From Perognathus longimembris pacificus (lineage: Eukaryota > Chordata > Mammalia > Rodentia > Heteromyidae), in the NCBI RefSeq assembly GCF_023159225.1, contig NC_063176.1, positions 7,452,963-7,516,962 of the forward strand: a stretch of DNA of 64,000 nt, written 5' to 3'. The translations under genes were made by a program, and so were the position numbers. The notes beneath the pieces are model-generated. The model was not told where the DNA came from. It saw only the letters and a program-made list of their open reading frames with translations, and searched no databases. How positions within the stretch are numbered: position 1 is the first letter of the stretch; every line of letters starts with the position of its first letter. Positions 1 to 10,929 of this stretch are shown here, piece after piece.

Positions 1-371
1 ACTGAAAAGAAGACAAATGGTCTATCTTTCAAAAGTCGTGCAGTAAAACAGCTTCAGAGCCTAGATGAGGATTTCTTTAATTTTTTTTTTGTAATGAGTA
101 CCTTCTTCCCACAACTGGTAGTAGCATTCCTCAATATCCTGAAATAAAACAATTCCAAAAGATACAGCAGTTAAGTGTTTGAGAGACTCTTTCACTTACC
201 ATCTTTGCATTGAGACACATGATAAAATAATATCATTTCATGTAATGTCAGGGATTAATCACCAGTTCATACTCTATAGCTGTTAATCACACATATATAC
301 CCAATGGTTGTAATAATAATCATCACAGGCAGTCAGCAACTAATCTGGAGTCATATCTATATATGATGAGA
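1..371. other. Unassigned AT-rich DNA
   Basis: No exon-like frame, RNA gene or repeat family is recognised here. It contains only short T runs (for example 79-90). Confidence 0.5.
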
Positions 372-573
372 GCTGACATAATGGAGTTCTGAGTGTTTAG
401 CGTGTATGTGGTAACTATCTTCACCCCATATGACATAGATATATTCACCATCTGCATTTGACAGATGGGAAAAGCGAGGCATGGAGTAGTTTACTCATCC
501 CTTCAGTGTTGCTGGTAATTTAAGGGGGGACCACTCACCTTGTCTGTCTGATTCCAAAGCCCCACTCTCACAT
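372..573 (+). repeat. MIR SINE (ancient, mammal-wide)
   Basis: The order of diagnostic MIR segments is preserved. There is a core-like CATTTGACAGATGGGAAAA stretch near 456-474, then GAGGCATGGAGTAG, then TCTGATTCCAAAGCCCCACTCTC near 546-570, which corresponds to the usual 'gactccaaagcccatgctc' end. There is no A-tail and divergence is high, as expected of a fossil insertion shared across mammals. It is a molecular fossil with no coding capacity. Confidence 0.7.
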
Positions 574-575
574 CA

Positions 576-1082
576 ACTTGTCTGCTGCTCTTGTCTTTTG
601 AATGTATTTCTAACAAGTACAAAAATATATTGGATGCTAATATGTTTCTTCTGTCTTCAAGGGAATTTGCAAAGTTTTAAAAAATATGCAGGCTGTAAGA
701 ACTATCTAACAAGATACCTTAGATGATCAGAAAATGGCCATCATTTAGGCTACTCTTTGTACCTAATTTAAAATGTGATGTTGTTTGATACCGATGAATG
801 GACTTTTCAAACTAGGACTAATAGCTCCCTAGAATAACATCAGTTTATTTCAATATCCTTTTGTAAAGAAGATTAAACATTCATGAGGCAGATTAGATTT
901 TCCTGACACTGAGAAACCATTACTCTGGCTCCAAGGATATGTCTAGGCTATAAAGAACAATTGTGTGCATTAATATTAGTTATGAACCTACGTATAGACA
1001 TTTTATGAACTTATATACTTTATTTTATATACTTATATTTATATTTTCATTTATTTTATGGACTTATATAGCCAAAGATATA
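576..1082. other. Unassigned AT-rich DNA
   Basis: There is no recognisable gene or repeat. The last 70 bases (about 1008-1080) are a degenerate TTTATATACTTATA-like low-complexity stretch leading into the GATA microsatellite. Confidence 0.5.
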
Positions 1083-1112
1083 GAGATAGATAGATAGATA
1101 GATAGATAGATA
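1083..1112. repeat. (GATA)n microsatellite
   Basis: About seven near-perfect GATA units. This is a short tandem repeat, probably polymorphic in length. Confidence 0.9.
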
Positions 1113-1216
1113 AGAGCCTAATACTTGCTAAGGCAGGCACCGTAACATTTAACCAGTGAAGTGATCATTGTTTTTATTTGTGTAGACCCTTTTACTGCAA
1201 AGTTCCTCATTTGGTC

Positions 1217-1253
1217 TCCTATTTTCAAATAGGACATTTCTTGCAAGAAATGT
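1217..1253. repeat. Two adjacent short palindromes
   Basis: Bases 1217-1234 form 8-base arms (TCCTATTT / AAATAGGA) around a TC spacer. They share base 1234 with a perfect 20-base palindrome, ACATTTCTTGCAAGAAATGT (1234-1253). The second carries the TTGCAA core typical of C/EBP-type dimeric sites, though this is only a motif resemblance. No repeat family or gene is recognised around them. Confidence 0.8.
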
Positions 1254-1956
1254 TAAGGATGTAAACTTGATTCTATGGACAGATGTGCATAAATATCATT
1301 GGCAGCCTATTTAACATTAACTGCATTCTCCAGATACTTTGTTAGGCGAGTGCTTCTCAGTGCAAATGGCAGCCTTGTGCAGATGTTCACTTCTCTGCGG
1401 CTCAAAATCATGTATGGTATGTGCAAGTAAGTTTACACTTACTTAAGTAAGGGTCCACTCCTTTCAACAGGTGCCTTATAAATTCATTGTAAGGGCAGAA
1501 TTTAATAACTCTTAAGGAAATTAACTATTTGTGATGCAACAATGGAGGAGCATGTAAGGTAAGAGCAATAATTCTTTTGTCTTCTTAACATATGCTGTTC
1601 AATCTTGGATGTGGTTACATCCTTTCATATGTTCACCAAGTGTTCTTATAACTAAGAACACAGCCTCGAAGGTGGATAGCAATAAACCTTTATGAAGTTA
1701 CACCTCTGAAGTGGGTGATGGTTCTGATTTCGGTGGTATCAGTTCCATTTCCTGGATTATCAAGTTCTGAGAGAATTTGGAAGGGCCTCACCCAGTAAGT
1801 TTGTCTCTGCCTCACACATTTTCTATTTCCTATCAAGTTAGCCTGAACATATTCTGCTCAAAACAGGTAGGTGATGTAGGGCGATCACCTTGAAGATTAG
1901 AGAAAGGTCATCTTTACTTTTTCCTCTTCAAATTCAGCATCACATTTGTGAACATA

Positions 1957-2055
1957 GTGCTTGCTTTGGCAGCACATATACCAAACCTGAACTAAAACAG
2001 AGAAAAATAGCATATGCAAGGACAACATGCAAATTTGTGAAGTGTTCTATATTTT
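1957..2055 (+). pseudogene. U6 snRNA retropseudogene
   Basis: The sequence opens GTGCTTGCTTTGGCAGCACA, nearly identical to the first 20 bases of U6, the spliceosomal snRNA. It ends with CATGCAAATTTGTGAAGTGTTC followed by TATATTTT, matching the U6 3' end. The middle is diverged and lacks about seven bases in the region corresponding to TGGCCCC. Flanking copies of TGAACATA (1949-1956 and 2069-2076) suggest a retroposition TSD. I see no upstream snRNA promoter elements (PSE or TATA at the proper spacing), so this is a dead copy. Confidence 0.8.
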
Positions 2056-2076
2056 AAAAGTACATGCATGAACATA

Positions 2077-2815
2077 ATCAATATTGTGTTTGTTTTTGTG
2101 CTAGCGAAACAAAGAGAGAATGACTAACAAATGCTTTCATTTAAGTAAGGAAATGTAGCAGGTGACAATGCATATTAATTCCATATTATTCTGAAATCCT
2201 TGTAGACAACAACCCTAGGATACTCCAACAGCAGGTTACTTAACTAAGCTGTTATTTTGTAATTAAGAATGGCCATGTTCCTTTAGACCAAGACAAGTGT
2301 GACTGTATTTAAAACTCGGTGGGTTTTCCATATATCAGTTTTGAGTTCTTTACATGTATTCAAATTACATTTCATTTGTTTACAAGTCATGCCTAGCTTT
2401 CTGGACTTAATTGCTGCTATTTTTTTTTTTATAAATTAGGCTGTTATTTGACAAAACCATAAACATTTGTAAGATTCTGTAAGTTCAACTAAGGACCCCA
2501 GCTTAATTCTTCCAGAGATCTTTGTAGAGGAGCTCAAAGATCTTAAGTTAGTCTTGACCCAAGACATTCCATTAATGTACGGATCTCTTACATGTGCTTT
2601 ATATGCGTGTGTGGATTATCATGGTAAAACCCCTCTGAACAATTAGCATTGAATAAAAAGAATGAAAGACAGGAATTGTAAAGCAGATCCTGTTTGGAGT
2701 GTAGGTACTACTGAAAGTGGGTAGGACAACTGGAGTGGGTGAAGGAGGATGAATACGCTGAAAACACTTTAAGCCCATGTGAGAAAATGGAACAAATAAG
2801 CTGACTAAGCCTGGT
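2077..2815. other. Unassigned unique DNA
   Basis: Nothing recognisable as a gene or a named repeat. It is moderately AT-rich and contains a T run near 2420-2431. Confidence 0.45.
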
Positions 2816-2830
2816 TTAAGAAAGGAAGTA

Positions 2831-3031
2831 GGGGGCTGGGGATATAGCCTAGTGGCAAGAGTGCCTGCCTCGGATACACGAGGCCCTAGGTTCGATTCCC
2901 CAGCTCCACATATACAGAAAACGGCCAGAAGTGGCGCTGTGGCTCGGGTGGCGGAGTGCTAGCCTTGAGCGGGAAGAAGCCAGGGACAGTGCTCAGGCCC
3001 TGAGTCCAGGGCCCAGGACTGGCCAAAAAAA
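2831..3031 (+). mobile_element. ID/ID-like dimer SINE (young)
   Basis: The first monomer is tRNA-like, with an A box around TAGCCTAGTGGCAAGAG and a B box at GGTTCGATTCC. A second ID-like monomer (TGGCGCTGTGGCTCGGGTGG ... CAGGGACAGTGCTCAGG) ends in an A-tail. It is flanked by a 15-base direct repeat, AAGAAAGGAAGTAGG (2818-2832 and 3032-3046), a TSD made by the L1 machinery. An open frame starting at 2931 is this SINE read through into flanking DNA and is not a gene. It shares CCTCGGATACACGAGG and GAGCGGGAAGAAG with the copies at 8723 and 55484. Confidence 0.92.
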
Positions 3032-3739
3032 AAGAAAGGAAGTAGGAGATGAGGGGCTGGGATCAAAATTCTTTGTATGTATACATAGACTTGTCAAAAC
3101 AGAGCCTCTGTATAACTAATTGATGCTAACAAAAATTATGGGGGGGTAAAAAAGGCCAGAGATGAGAAGCATTTTGTTTTCCAAGGTGTCACATTTCAGA
3201 ATACCTGTGCTCTTTAAGTGCTTGCTAAATGCTACTTGGGTATTAAAATGCTCTTTATCTTGAAATTTTCTGCTAGAAATTTGTGGTTAATAGCTAAAAG
3301 CAAGCAAAGACATTTTCAGAGATATCTTAAGTTCATAGAGATGTAGAGTTTATAAAGCACACTTTCCAACTTTCAGGTTATTTATGATAGTTTTGCTAAA
3401 TGTGGCACAACTTCCTAACAAGATATCATACTTTGCCTTTCTTATTTTTCTCTCATTTCTCAAACCTGGTCAGAAAGTATCCTTATTTCCTGTTTCCTGA
3501 TTGCCAAACCAATAGATCATATTTTGTTAGAGCAGCACCTCACTTTCAGTGCATCTTTTGCACTGTTTAATGCCTTGATAATAATGTGGAACAAAGGAAC
3601 AACTGTAGATTTTCTCAGAAAAACAACCTTGCAACTTTTGTTGATCATGCTTAGGAGTCTTCTGATTGCCAGCTGACCTATCATGGTCATATGTAGGAAG
3701 ATTGGGGAATCTTGGATGTTCTCCAAATGTCCCTAGTCT

Positions 3740-3990
3740 TTTGTCAAGTTGTCATGGGTGAGCTCTTTCACAGAAGCAGTAACACAAGGTGACCAGAGGC
3801 CCAACTATGTAAGCCCATTTCAACATTCTTCTTTGCATCACATTTGTTAGCATCTCATTGGCCAAAGCAATATATGGTTTTGCTTTGTTAGCTTTATGTC
3901 CATCCCTGCTCCTTGGGAGTAGATAGACGCGTTATATGGAAAAAACATGTAGCTACAAGGCCCACTGAGCAATGGGAACAAATACTGGAG
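3740..3990. repeat. Possible ancient interspersed repeat fragment
   Basis: The stretch around 3838-3875 (CACATTTGTTAGCATCTCATTGGCCAAAG) resembles the internal part of an old mammalian repeat whose family I cannot name, probably the same one as at 46455-46960. Divergence is high. The 3047-3739 interval before it shows no recognisable feature. Confidence 0.35.
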
Positions 3991-5441
3991 CTATCACTAT
4001 ATATTCCAAACTTTGAACTATAAGCAGGTACAAATATATGTCGTCAAATACTTCATCTTCTATTTGAGTTACCTAAGCATTGCAATTGAGGTCTTTCTGT
4101 GCTTGTAATTTATTTTATACATTTAAAAATACAAATCAAAATAAAAGCTTCCATTGAGAGGAAATCCATCTTTGTTTTTGCTGACAGAAGAAGAAAACGA
4201 AACTCAGCAGAGAGTTGATGACCTTTCCTACCTTTTCGCTTGCCAATCAATACATTTTCTTCTCCAATCAGGACATATCATGTATTAGCAAAATTTATTT
4301 CAGTTGAAGAAACTCTTTATACTCTGTTACACATATAGTAAATGCATGTCATATAATATTATATATTATTCTCTAATGCATTATTTATATGAGTGAAATA
4401 TTCCTAATCAAGCTAGAGCCAGGCAGCATTGTCTCAACATCATGAATAGAGACAATCGTATTTCTAGATGTACACTGGAGAATTGTGCTTTCTTTGGTCA
4501 ACCTAGATTTTCTTGAAGAGTAACCTGAATTGTACCAGATGCCCATTAGAGATGATATAAATGGGCAGAATGATAGTCTCTAGGTCTTCCAAACTCTGTC
4601 ATATAAGAAAGCACACCTCTGGCATAAAAGTCTACTTTACTTTGCTAAAGTACATAGTAGTTGAAATTTATGTGACCCTTTCAGCCTTCTGTGGTGTTTT
4701 ATTTCCCCAAGTGGTCACTAAGGAAAAGTTAATTAATATTCAAGGACAGGAATATAATATTTTTGTGACTTCCAACCCCAAGAGCAAAACCCATTAGTAG
4801 TTATAGATTTTTCTTTATAGCAATGAGCTAGTGTATAATCAATTTGTGTTACTCTAATACTGTATATCAAGATGGTAAGTATCATTGACTCTGGGCTCTT
4901 GTTTTCTATCACAGCTAGTACATTGTACATTAAGAGTCTTCTTGACTTGCGTCTTCTTGGTTATAGAACAGGGCTTTTGTATCTGACCCTAGTCACCTTC
5001 TTAAAATCCTTAAGCAATAAATGTTTGTTCTAATCAATAGTTTTTCTCTAGGTGAAGCAACTTAATCACTAAAAGTCATTCTTCTTTAGAGGAATTAATA
5101 CTAACAACTGGCATATTTACTTAGTGTGTTCAATTCTCCTTAGGTCTTTTTCATTTGTCCTTAATATTTTTTCCTCTGCTGCTGTCAGGAATTAGACTGT
5201 ATTATGAAGAACTATTTCTCTTTAGAGTATGCAGAATTTGTATGTAGTGAAAAATGCTTAATATGAAGTTAATCTGGAGAAATTATGCTTCTGTAGTATA
5301 TAAAAATGAGGAAGATGCAATGCATAAAACTGTAATTCCAAACCTATACTTTTCTGCTATACTCACTGATAAAAATTTTTTTCTTCAAAAATTTTTCCAT
5401 GTTGTAAGTTTTCTTCATGTGTGTATGTATAGGTAGTTACT
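3991..5441. other. Unassigned AT-rich DNA
   Basis: Short frames occur (for example 4561-4797 on the plus strand), but they have no domain, signal peptide or convincing splice context. I see no named repeat. Confidence 0.45.
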
Positions 5442-5449
5442 AATCCATG

Positions 5450-5463
5450 ATATATATATATAT
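5450..5463. repeat. (TA)n at a SINE tail
   Basis: An alternating TA run lies directly between the left TSD (AATCCATGA, 5442-5450) and the 3' end of the minus-strand SINE that follows. It occupies the place of that SINE's A-tail. Confidence 0.8.
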
Positions 5464-5655
5464 TGCCAGTCCTGGGGCTTGAACTCAGGGCCTGAGCACT
5501 GTCCCTGGCTTCTTTCTCCTCAAGGCTAGCACTCTGCCACTTGAGCCACATTGCTCCCCTTGTGGCCTTTTCTATATACGTGGTGTTGAGGAACCGAACC
5601 TAGGGCTTCATGTATACGAGGCAAGCACTTTACCACTAGGCCATATTCCCAGCCC
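5464..5655 (-). mobile_element. ID/ID-like dimer SINE
   Basis: Reverse complement of the dimer: TTGCCAGTCCTGGGGCTTGA at the left, then CCACTTGAGCCACA, and CATATTCCCAGCCC closing at the right. It is flanked by AATCCATGA at 5442-5450 and 5656-5664 (TSD). The minus-strand open frame crossing it is read-through. Confidence 0.9.
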
Positions 5656-5724
5656 AATCCATGAATTTTTGTTGTTGTTATGCCCCCAAACAACCTGGTA
5701 TTTTGAAAGTTTCTAGTATATTAA

Positions 5725-5850
5725 AGAAAAGCTTTTGTTATCTTTGAGTATTTGTGCAAAGGAGTTGCCATTACCAAAGCAGTTTATGAATGCAGTACAT
5801 CTTTTCCACAGTCATTCCTTCAAACATTCTCACCCTCCTCTCTTCACCCA
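5725..5850 (-). mobile_element. L1 3'-end fragment (older subfamily)
   Basis: The motif TATCTTTGAGTATTTGTGCAAAGGAGTTGCC followed by AAAGCAGTTTATGAATGCAG recurs at 39505, 49215 and, in weaker form, 27585 and 15195. In the opposite sense it closes the L1s ending near 7935, 51065 and 56610. It is therefore the reverse complement of an L1 3' UTR end. It has no coding potential. Confidence 0.6.
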
Positions 5851-5960
5851 CCTGCTTCTTTACTTATGCACTGTACACACAAAATGCTTTGTTAAAAAGC
5901 CAAAGAATTGAATGCATAATCTGGCCGTTTTACTTTGCTTTTGTTTATTTTCTTTTTGTT

Positions 5961-6054
5961 TGTCATGGGGCTTGAACTCACGGCCTGGGTACTGCCTCTG
6001 AGCTTTTTCACTGAAGGCTAGTGCTTTACCACTTTGAGCCAAAATGCCACTTCC
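5961..6054 (-). mobile_element. Partial ID-like SINE monomer
   Basis: GGGGCTTGAACTCACGGCCT through CCACTTTGAGCCAAAATGCC is the reverse complement of the ID-like half only. The tRNA-like half is missing. Confidence 0.75.
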
Positions 6055-6944
6055 TAAATACATAATCTGAAATTAAGTTTCTACTACCTTAAAGCTAAAG
6101 TTTCTGCTCTTGAACTTTACAGTTAAGCCTCAGGCTCTTTATCTCTCAAATCTAAATAACAATAGGCCTTTCTTTTTTCAGCATTGATTCAAGAGGATAA
6201 AATGAATCACTAATGTATAAATGTCATAGGCATAAAGATTTCCACAAATACACCTTATGAACTATGGAGAATAGATACACCACTTTTTAGATATAATTTT
6301 CTCATGCAAACAATATCATTCTGTTCTTGGACTACAAAAGCTTATGTCTGCCTCTATGCACAAGGAAACAAACAAATAGCAAAACATTTTGTTTATTTCC
6401 AATAGTCCTTAAGTACCTTACTGTTTTCAAGTTACTTAACAGTCCAAGTCCTAAATTTCTTCTAAGATTCAAAGCAAGCTCATCAGAGATCTCCTATAGA
6501 GAAATAACAAGAGATTACCTGCTTCCAACAGGTAATAGCGCACTGTCAACAATTTGGTTCACAAAAGAAGGAATAGGAGAATGAAAAGGTGCACAGTAAG
6601 CCTGAACATGTTAAGTCTAGTAGGCCCATGTTCATGATGGAGGGCACAAAGTAGTGTGATAAGCTCCAAAGGGCTTGAGTTGCCCTATTCTCCTGCCTTT
6701 TTGAAAGGAGATTAGAAGATACTTCATACCTAAACCATACATCTCTAATATTCTAGAGTATCATTTCACAAAGACTCTGAGGAGCTTCTAGCATTACCTA
6801 ATTTGAATATTGTTTTTTAACATTTATTTTGGAAGAAATAAATAACATACTGGAATAAATTTTGTCTGGAATCAGAGACCAGAAAAGAAAATGCAAACTC
6901 CTTGAAGAAGGAGATGAATAAAACAACAACAACACATTTACTTA
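6055..6944. other. Unassigned unique DNA
   Basis: No gene or named repeat is seen. The open frame 6327-6584 has no recognisable domain. Confidence 0.45.
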
Positions 6945-7617
6945 TCAGATTATAAGTTAAATCTAGCTTCCACACATAAGGGAAAACATTCATCCTTTTT
7001 CTCTCTGGGCTTGACTTACTTCACTTACCATATTTGTTTCCAGGTCTTTCCATTTCCTTACAAATGGTAAAATATTGTTCTTTCTAATAGATGAGTAAAA
7101 TTCCTTTGTACATATAATACTACATTTTCTTGATCCACTTGTCAAACTATGAGGGGCATTTGGGCTGATTCCATACCTTGCTATGATGCATGTGCTGCAA
7201 TAAACACACTTGGGCTGGTGACTTGACTTTACGCTGTATATTTTGTCCTGGTTTGAATTCTTTTGGATACATTCCCAGGAGTGAAATTCAAAGGTCTTAG
7301 GTTAGTTCTAGGTTTAATTTTTGAGCAACCTCCACACTGCTTTCCATAGTGGTTGAACAAGGTTACACTCCCACCAACAGTGTACTGGAGGGTGTTTTTT
7401 TTTTTTTTTTTTAAATTTCTTTTAGCATCCTCATCAGCATCTGTTATCCTTTGTTTTCTGGGATGAAGTGAAATCTCAATGTTGTTTTGATTTGCATTTC
7501 ATTTATGGCAAGAGATGTTGCGCGTTTCTTCATGTGTCTATTGACCATTTTTACTTCTTCTGATGAGACTCTAACTCATTAGCCTATTCATTAATTGGGT
7601 TGTTGGTTTTAAATATG
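6945..7617 (-). mobile_element. L1 ORF2 3' region, inverted segment
   Basis: The reverse complement carries the L1 ORF2 C-terminal region. Diagnostic DNA includes CTCCCACCAACAGTGTAC (near 7368), the zinc-knuckle-proximal part of ORF2, and CTCTGGGCTTGACTTACTTC (7005-7024). It is frame-broken and cannot encode reverse transcriptase. Its right edge meets an L1 3' UTR in the opposite orientation, the layout of a 5'-inverted L1. A T run (7398-7412) interrupts it. Confidence 0.75.
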
Positions 7618-7935
7618 TAGATTCAAGGGAGAGCTCAAATAGTATAATTCCTTAGAATGGTCCAGTCAAAGTTCAGCAACATGAAACATCAGGAAGCAGG
7701 TATGTGAAAGAGTGAGTTCAAAGGAAAGGAGTGGACTAATTAAGTGGAGAATAAGGGGAGAATGCAGCAAAAGAAAATCCAATATATATCCCACAGAGTT
7801 AAGAAGAGTGGAGGAAGGGGCTTGGTAGGGGAGGGATGAGTAGAATGATGAAAGGCACGACCAATTGGATCAAGATATATTGTATTAACAAGCTGCCTTG
7901 TTAAATGGCAACCACTCTACAGTTATTTGAATTTC
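7618..7935 (+). mobile_element. L1 3' UTR, sense segment of inverted copy
   Basis: The purine-rich 3' UTR text (GAGTGGAGGAAGGGGCTTGG, 7808 onwards) is followed by GGATCAAGATATATTGTATT and TGTTAAATGGCA. This matches the sense-strand L1 ends at 50928 and 56446. Together with 6945-7617 it forms one L1 insertion whose 5' part is inverted. I could not identify the TSD with confidence. Confidence 0.6.
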
Positions 7936-8708
7936 AAAGATATGTGAAAAACAAAACTAAGAAAACCCACCTGAGTGAAGAAGAAAGAGAAATAAACGGA
8001 GAAAGGAAAGAAAACAGATAGAAGGAGGCCCTGTGATTACCACTTGTTGACTCAGTCCATACTAAATTGCCACTTGAGAGGAAGACTAAAAAAACTCATA
8101 ATATGCACTCAATGTTGTGGTATTGATGATGAGGTATTTTTGGAAATGTACTCTTCCTTCTAGCACATAAAAAGGCATAGGAAAGAGGTCATGATATTTC
8201 ACTGTAATCATGAACACCCAAGCATCTCATCTTTTCCTCATTTCAGCAATGTATCCAATGAGGTAGAAAGTATGTATTTGATTTAGCTGATTAATAAGCT
8301 GATGGCAATAATAAATATAATGAACAACTCTAAATTTTATTGAAGATATTCCTTATCGTTTATTGCATGAGTACCAGGTATCAGGCAATAAATTATAATT
8401 GACATACAGTGACATTGGTTAAAAATAGAATATAATGCATACATAATTAGAAATTTGTTTGCTACACTGAGCAATACTCTATTCTTTGCCACAACCACTC
8501 CCACCACAGAGAGACACAGATAACACCATCTCACTATTTTTAACTATTGTGTAACAGATGTGGTAAGGATTAGCAGCACATAGGAGAGTAAAAAATATAT
8601 TCACAGGAAGGACATATACGTGAATGTTGGCAGAGAGATCTCAAATTTTGGTTGAAGAATCCATGGCGGTAGGTCAGACTCTGAATAATGATAGATATGC
8701 TAATGTTT
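7936..8708. other. Unassigned AT-rich DNA
   Basis: No recognisable gene, RNA or named repeat. The minus-strand frame at 8337-8534 shows no domain. Confidence 0.45.
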
Positions 8709-8722
8709 AAAAACGAATTTTC

Positions 8723-8938
8723 GGGGCTGGGGATATAGCCTAGCGGCAAGAGTGCCTGCCTCGGATACACGAGGCCCTAGGTTCGATTCCCCAGCACCAC
8801 ATACACAGAAAACGGCCAGAAGCGGCGCTGTGGCTCAAGTGGCAGAGTGCTAAGCCTTGAGCGGGAAGAAGCCAGGGACAGTGCTCAGGCCCTGAGTCCA
8901 AGGCCCAGGACTGGCAAAAAAAAAAAAAAAAAAAAAAA
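8723..8938 (+). mobile_element. ID/ID-like dimer SINE (young)
   Basis: A full dimer with intact A box (TAGCCTAGCGGCAAGAG), B box (GGTTCGATTCC) and second monomer, ending in a long A-tail (about 8916-8938). The TSD AAAACGAATTTTC is perfect (8710-8722 and 8935-8947). It is among the least diverged SINEs in the window, which suggests recent insertion. Confidence 0.93.
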
Positions 8939-8948
8939 CGAATTTTCC

Positions 8949-9889
8949 TCTTTACTTGTATTTAAGATGAGGGTGATACTCAAACAATTTTATATGACAC
9001 TGAGATTTTTGGGGGAACGCCAGAACAGCTGTACTCTTTATAAAGTTGCTTTGATCTAGAACACTGTCTTCAAAGCTCTATTTTAAATGAGGAAAAAAGG
9101 ACCCGAAATGGTCTACTTAGTTTACTTCCAGTCAGGATTAATGCATAAATCTTTGTTTGGTTGATCTGCAGCAGTTACTATGACCTTTTAGAATAAGATG
9201 TTTTTTTTTTTCTCCTAGAAACAGATTTGAGACAGATTGAATTTTACACACCAGGAGAATACAGCAGATACCCTCTTTTATAAGAAAGAGTTTGTTCCCA
9301 AATGGTACATAAAATGATCCGATTCACTTCTGGCAGATTGAATATCTGATAGGCTTGCACGTTGACTACCTAGAAGGCAGCAGTCAAGTCTGAGTACAAT
9401 TTACCCTGTTTTCCTGCATTATATGTTTGGGATAGCGTTCGACAAATCATTGATTGTTTTAGCACTTGGTTTGAGAAAGAAAGAACAGAGAGAGAAAGAA
9501 AAAAGACAGAAAAGAAGGAAGGAGCAGGAAAGATAGAAATAAAAAAATAAAATCTTTGTATATTTAAAAGTCCAAGTATAAAATAATCAAAGTTTTACTT
9601 AAAGCCATTTTTAGTTCTTCTGATCCTGTTATGATGTTTGGTATTTGCTTTAAGAATGCTGTAATTTCTGTAGAGGAGCCAAAGAAAGAAAAAGAGTGGG
9701 TGTAAAAGTAAAATAGGGTAGGGAAGAAGAGGGAAGAGGAGAAAGAAGAAAAAAAATGAAAGAAAAAAGTGCCCTTTCCCTCACTCTAAGGCATTTAATC
9801 ACCTCTGAAGGGTAGTCAGGTGTTTTCTTTGCACAGAAGAATTTAACTATTTGGCCTTTTAACTAAGAGAGAGGGATCTTCAGGCAGAA
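8949..9889. other. Unassigned DNA with purine-rich stretches
   Basis: No gene seen. Purine-rich (GAAA/GGAA) low-complexity runs occur at about 9473-9550 and 9682-9770. Confidence 0.5.
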
Positions 9890-10260
9890 GAGAAGTAGAT
9901 TACGGCCCAGTGCAATAAAGAATGAATTGGCCTTAGTGAATAAAACCCAGACATTCCTGATGCCAAAAGCTGCTTTCAGATGACAGAAGTTTATTCTGTT
10001 GGTGAGGATAACAAATAGAATGGTGTGTTGGTGGTGACTGACGTTACAGGAATGCATCCAGATCCTCACAACAGTGTGAAATTTATTTCTGGCGAGTGCT
10101 GCATAAGAAGTAGACAGCGTTGGTATGATCATTATTACTAATAAATGAAATAAACTCCAAACACGCTTGCAAATAATCTACTCCAAACAGAATAATGACT
10201 TCATATGCAAAGATTAACTTTTCCAGGTTTGCTGATCCCCATTAATGAAAGAAGATTTGA
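9890..10260. other. Candidate conserved non-coding element
   Basis: Repeat-free, balanced sequence with retained CpGs (ATTACGGCCC, GACGTTACAG, CTGGCGAGTG, GACAGCGTTGG). It ends in homeodomain/POU-like words such as TAATGACTTCATATGCAAAG (10194-10213). A minus-strand frame covers 9863-10132 but resembles no protein I know. The call rests on composition only and needs a cross-species alignment. Confidence 0.3.
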
Positions 10261-10305
10261 GGTGTGCGCTTGGTGGGGGAATTTTGTTCTCAATCTGTTG
10301 TTATT

Positions 10306-10400
10306 ATCATCATTAAGTTAGTATTTGTACTTGGGCAAGTGCCCTAACCTCTCTGAATTTAAAATCTTTCAACCTAAAGTATGTACTAATGGTATTGCAA
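10306..10400 (-). repeat. MIR-like fragment (reverse)
   Basis: TACTTGGGCAAGTGCCCTAACCTCTCTGAA (10328 onwards) matches the reverse of the MIR segment whose usual form is 'ttgggcaagttacttaacctctctgagcctcag'. Confidence 0.55.
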
Positions 10401-10508
10401 AAAGTAACGAACAAAACTACATTTGCATGACAAAAACTATGAAAAGTGATATACTGATAAGTGTTCATTTTTACCATCAGCCTTGCAATAATAACTTGGA
10501 CATTTTTC

Positions 10509-10677
10509 TGCCAGTCCTTGGGCTTGAACTCAAGGCCTGAGCACTGTCCCTGGCTTCTTACCACTTGAGCCACAGCACCACTTCTGGCCTTTTCTGTGTA
10601 TGTGGTGCTGAGGAATCAAACCCAGGGTTTTGTGCATGCTAGGCAAGCGCTCTACCACTAAGCCACATTCCCAGCCC
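10509..10677 (-). mobile_element. ID/ID-like dimer SINE with internal deletion
   Basis: Reverse complement of the dimer. The block that normally reads TTTTTGCTCAAGGCTAGCACTCTG between GGCTTCTT and CCACTTGAGCC is missing, about 24 bases. The remainder is collinear. It is flanked by an imperfect TSD (TAACTTGGACATTTTT at 10492-10507, TAATTTGGACTTTT at 10678-10691). Confidence 0.88.
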
Positions 10678-10768
10678 TAATTTGGACTTTTGAAAGGATG
10701 AAATGTACACTATGAAGTCCTGTATAAAAGTCAAAGCCTACTTTTGTTGCTATTCTTTAGATTTCTCC

Positions 10769-10854
10769 TCCCTCCCTCCCTCCCTCCTTCCCTTCCTCCC
10801 TCCCTCCCTCCCTCCCTTCCTGTCTGTCTTTCTTTCTTTCTTTCTTTCTTTCTG

Positions 10855-10929
<75 letters not shown>

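Noticed and set aside
1957..2055. Functional U6 gene
   Set aside because: Internal deletion, many substitutions and no snRNA promoter elements. Flanking repeat suggests retroposition.
2881..2960. tRNA-like A and B boxes considered as a tRNA gene
   Set aside because: They belong to the tRNA-derived head of a SINE. The cloverleaf is not kept, and the element has an A-tail and TSD.
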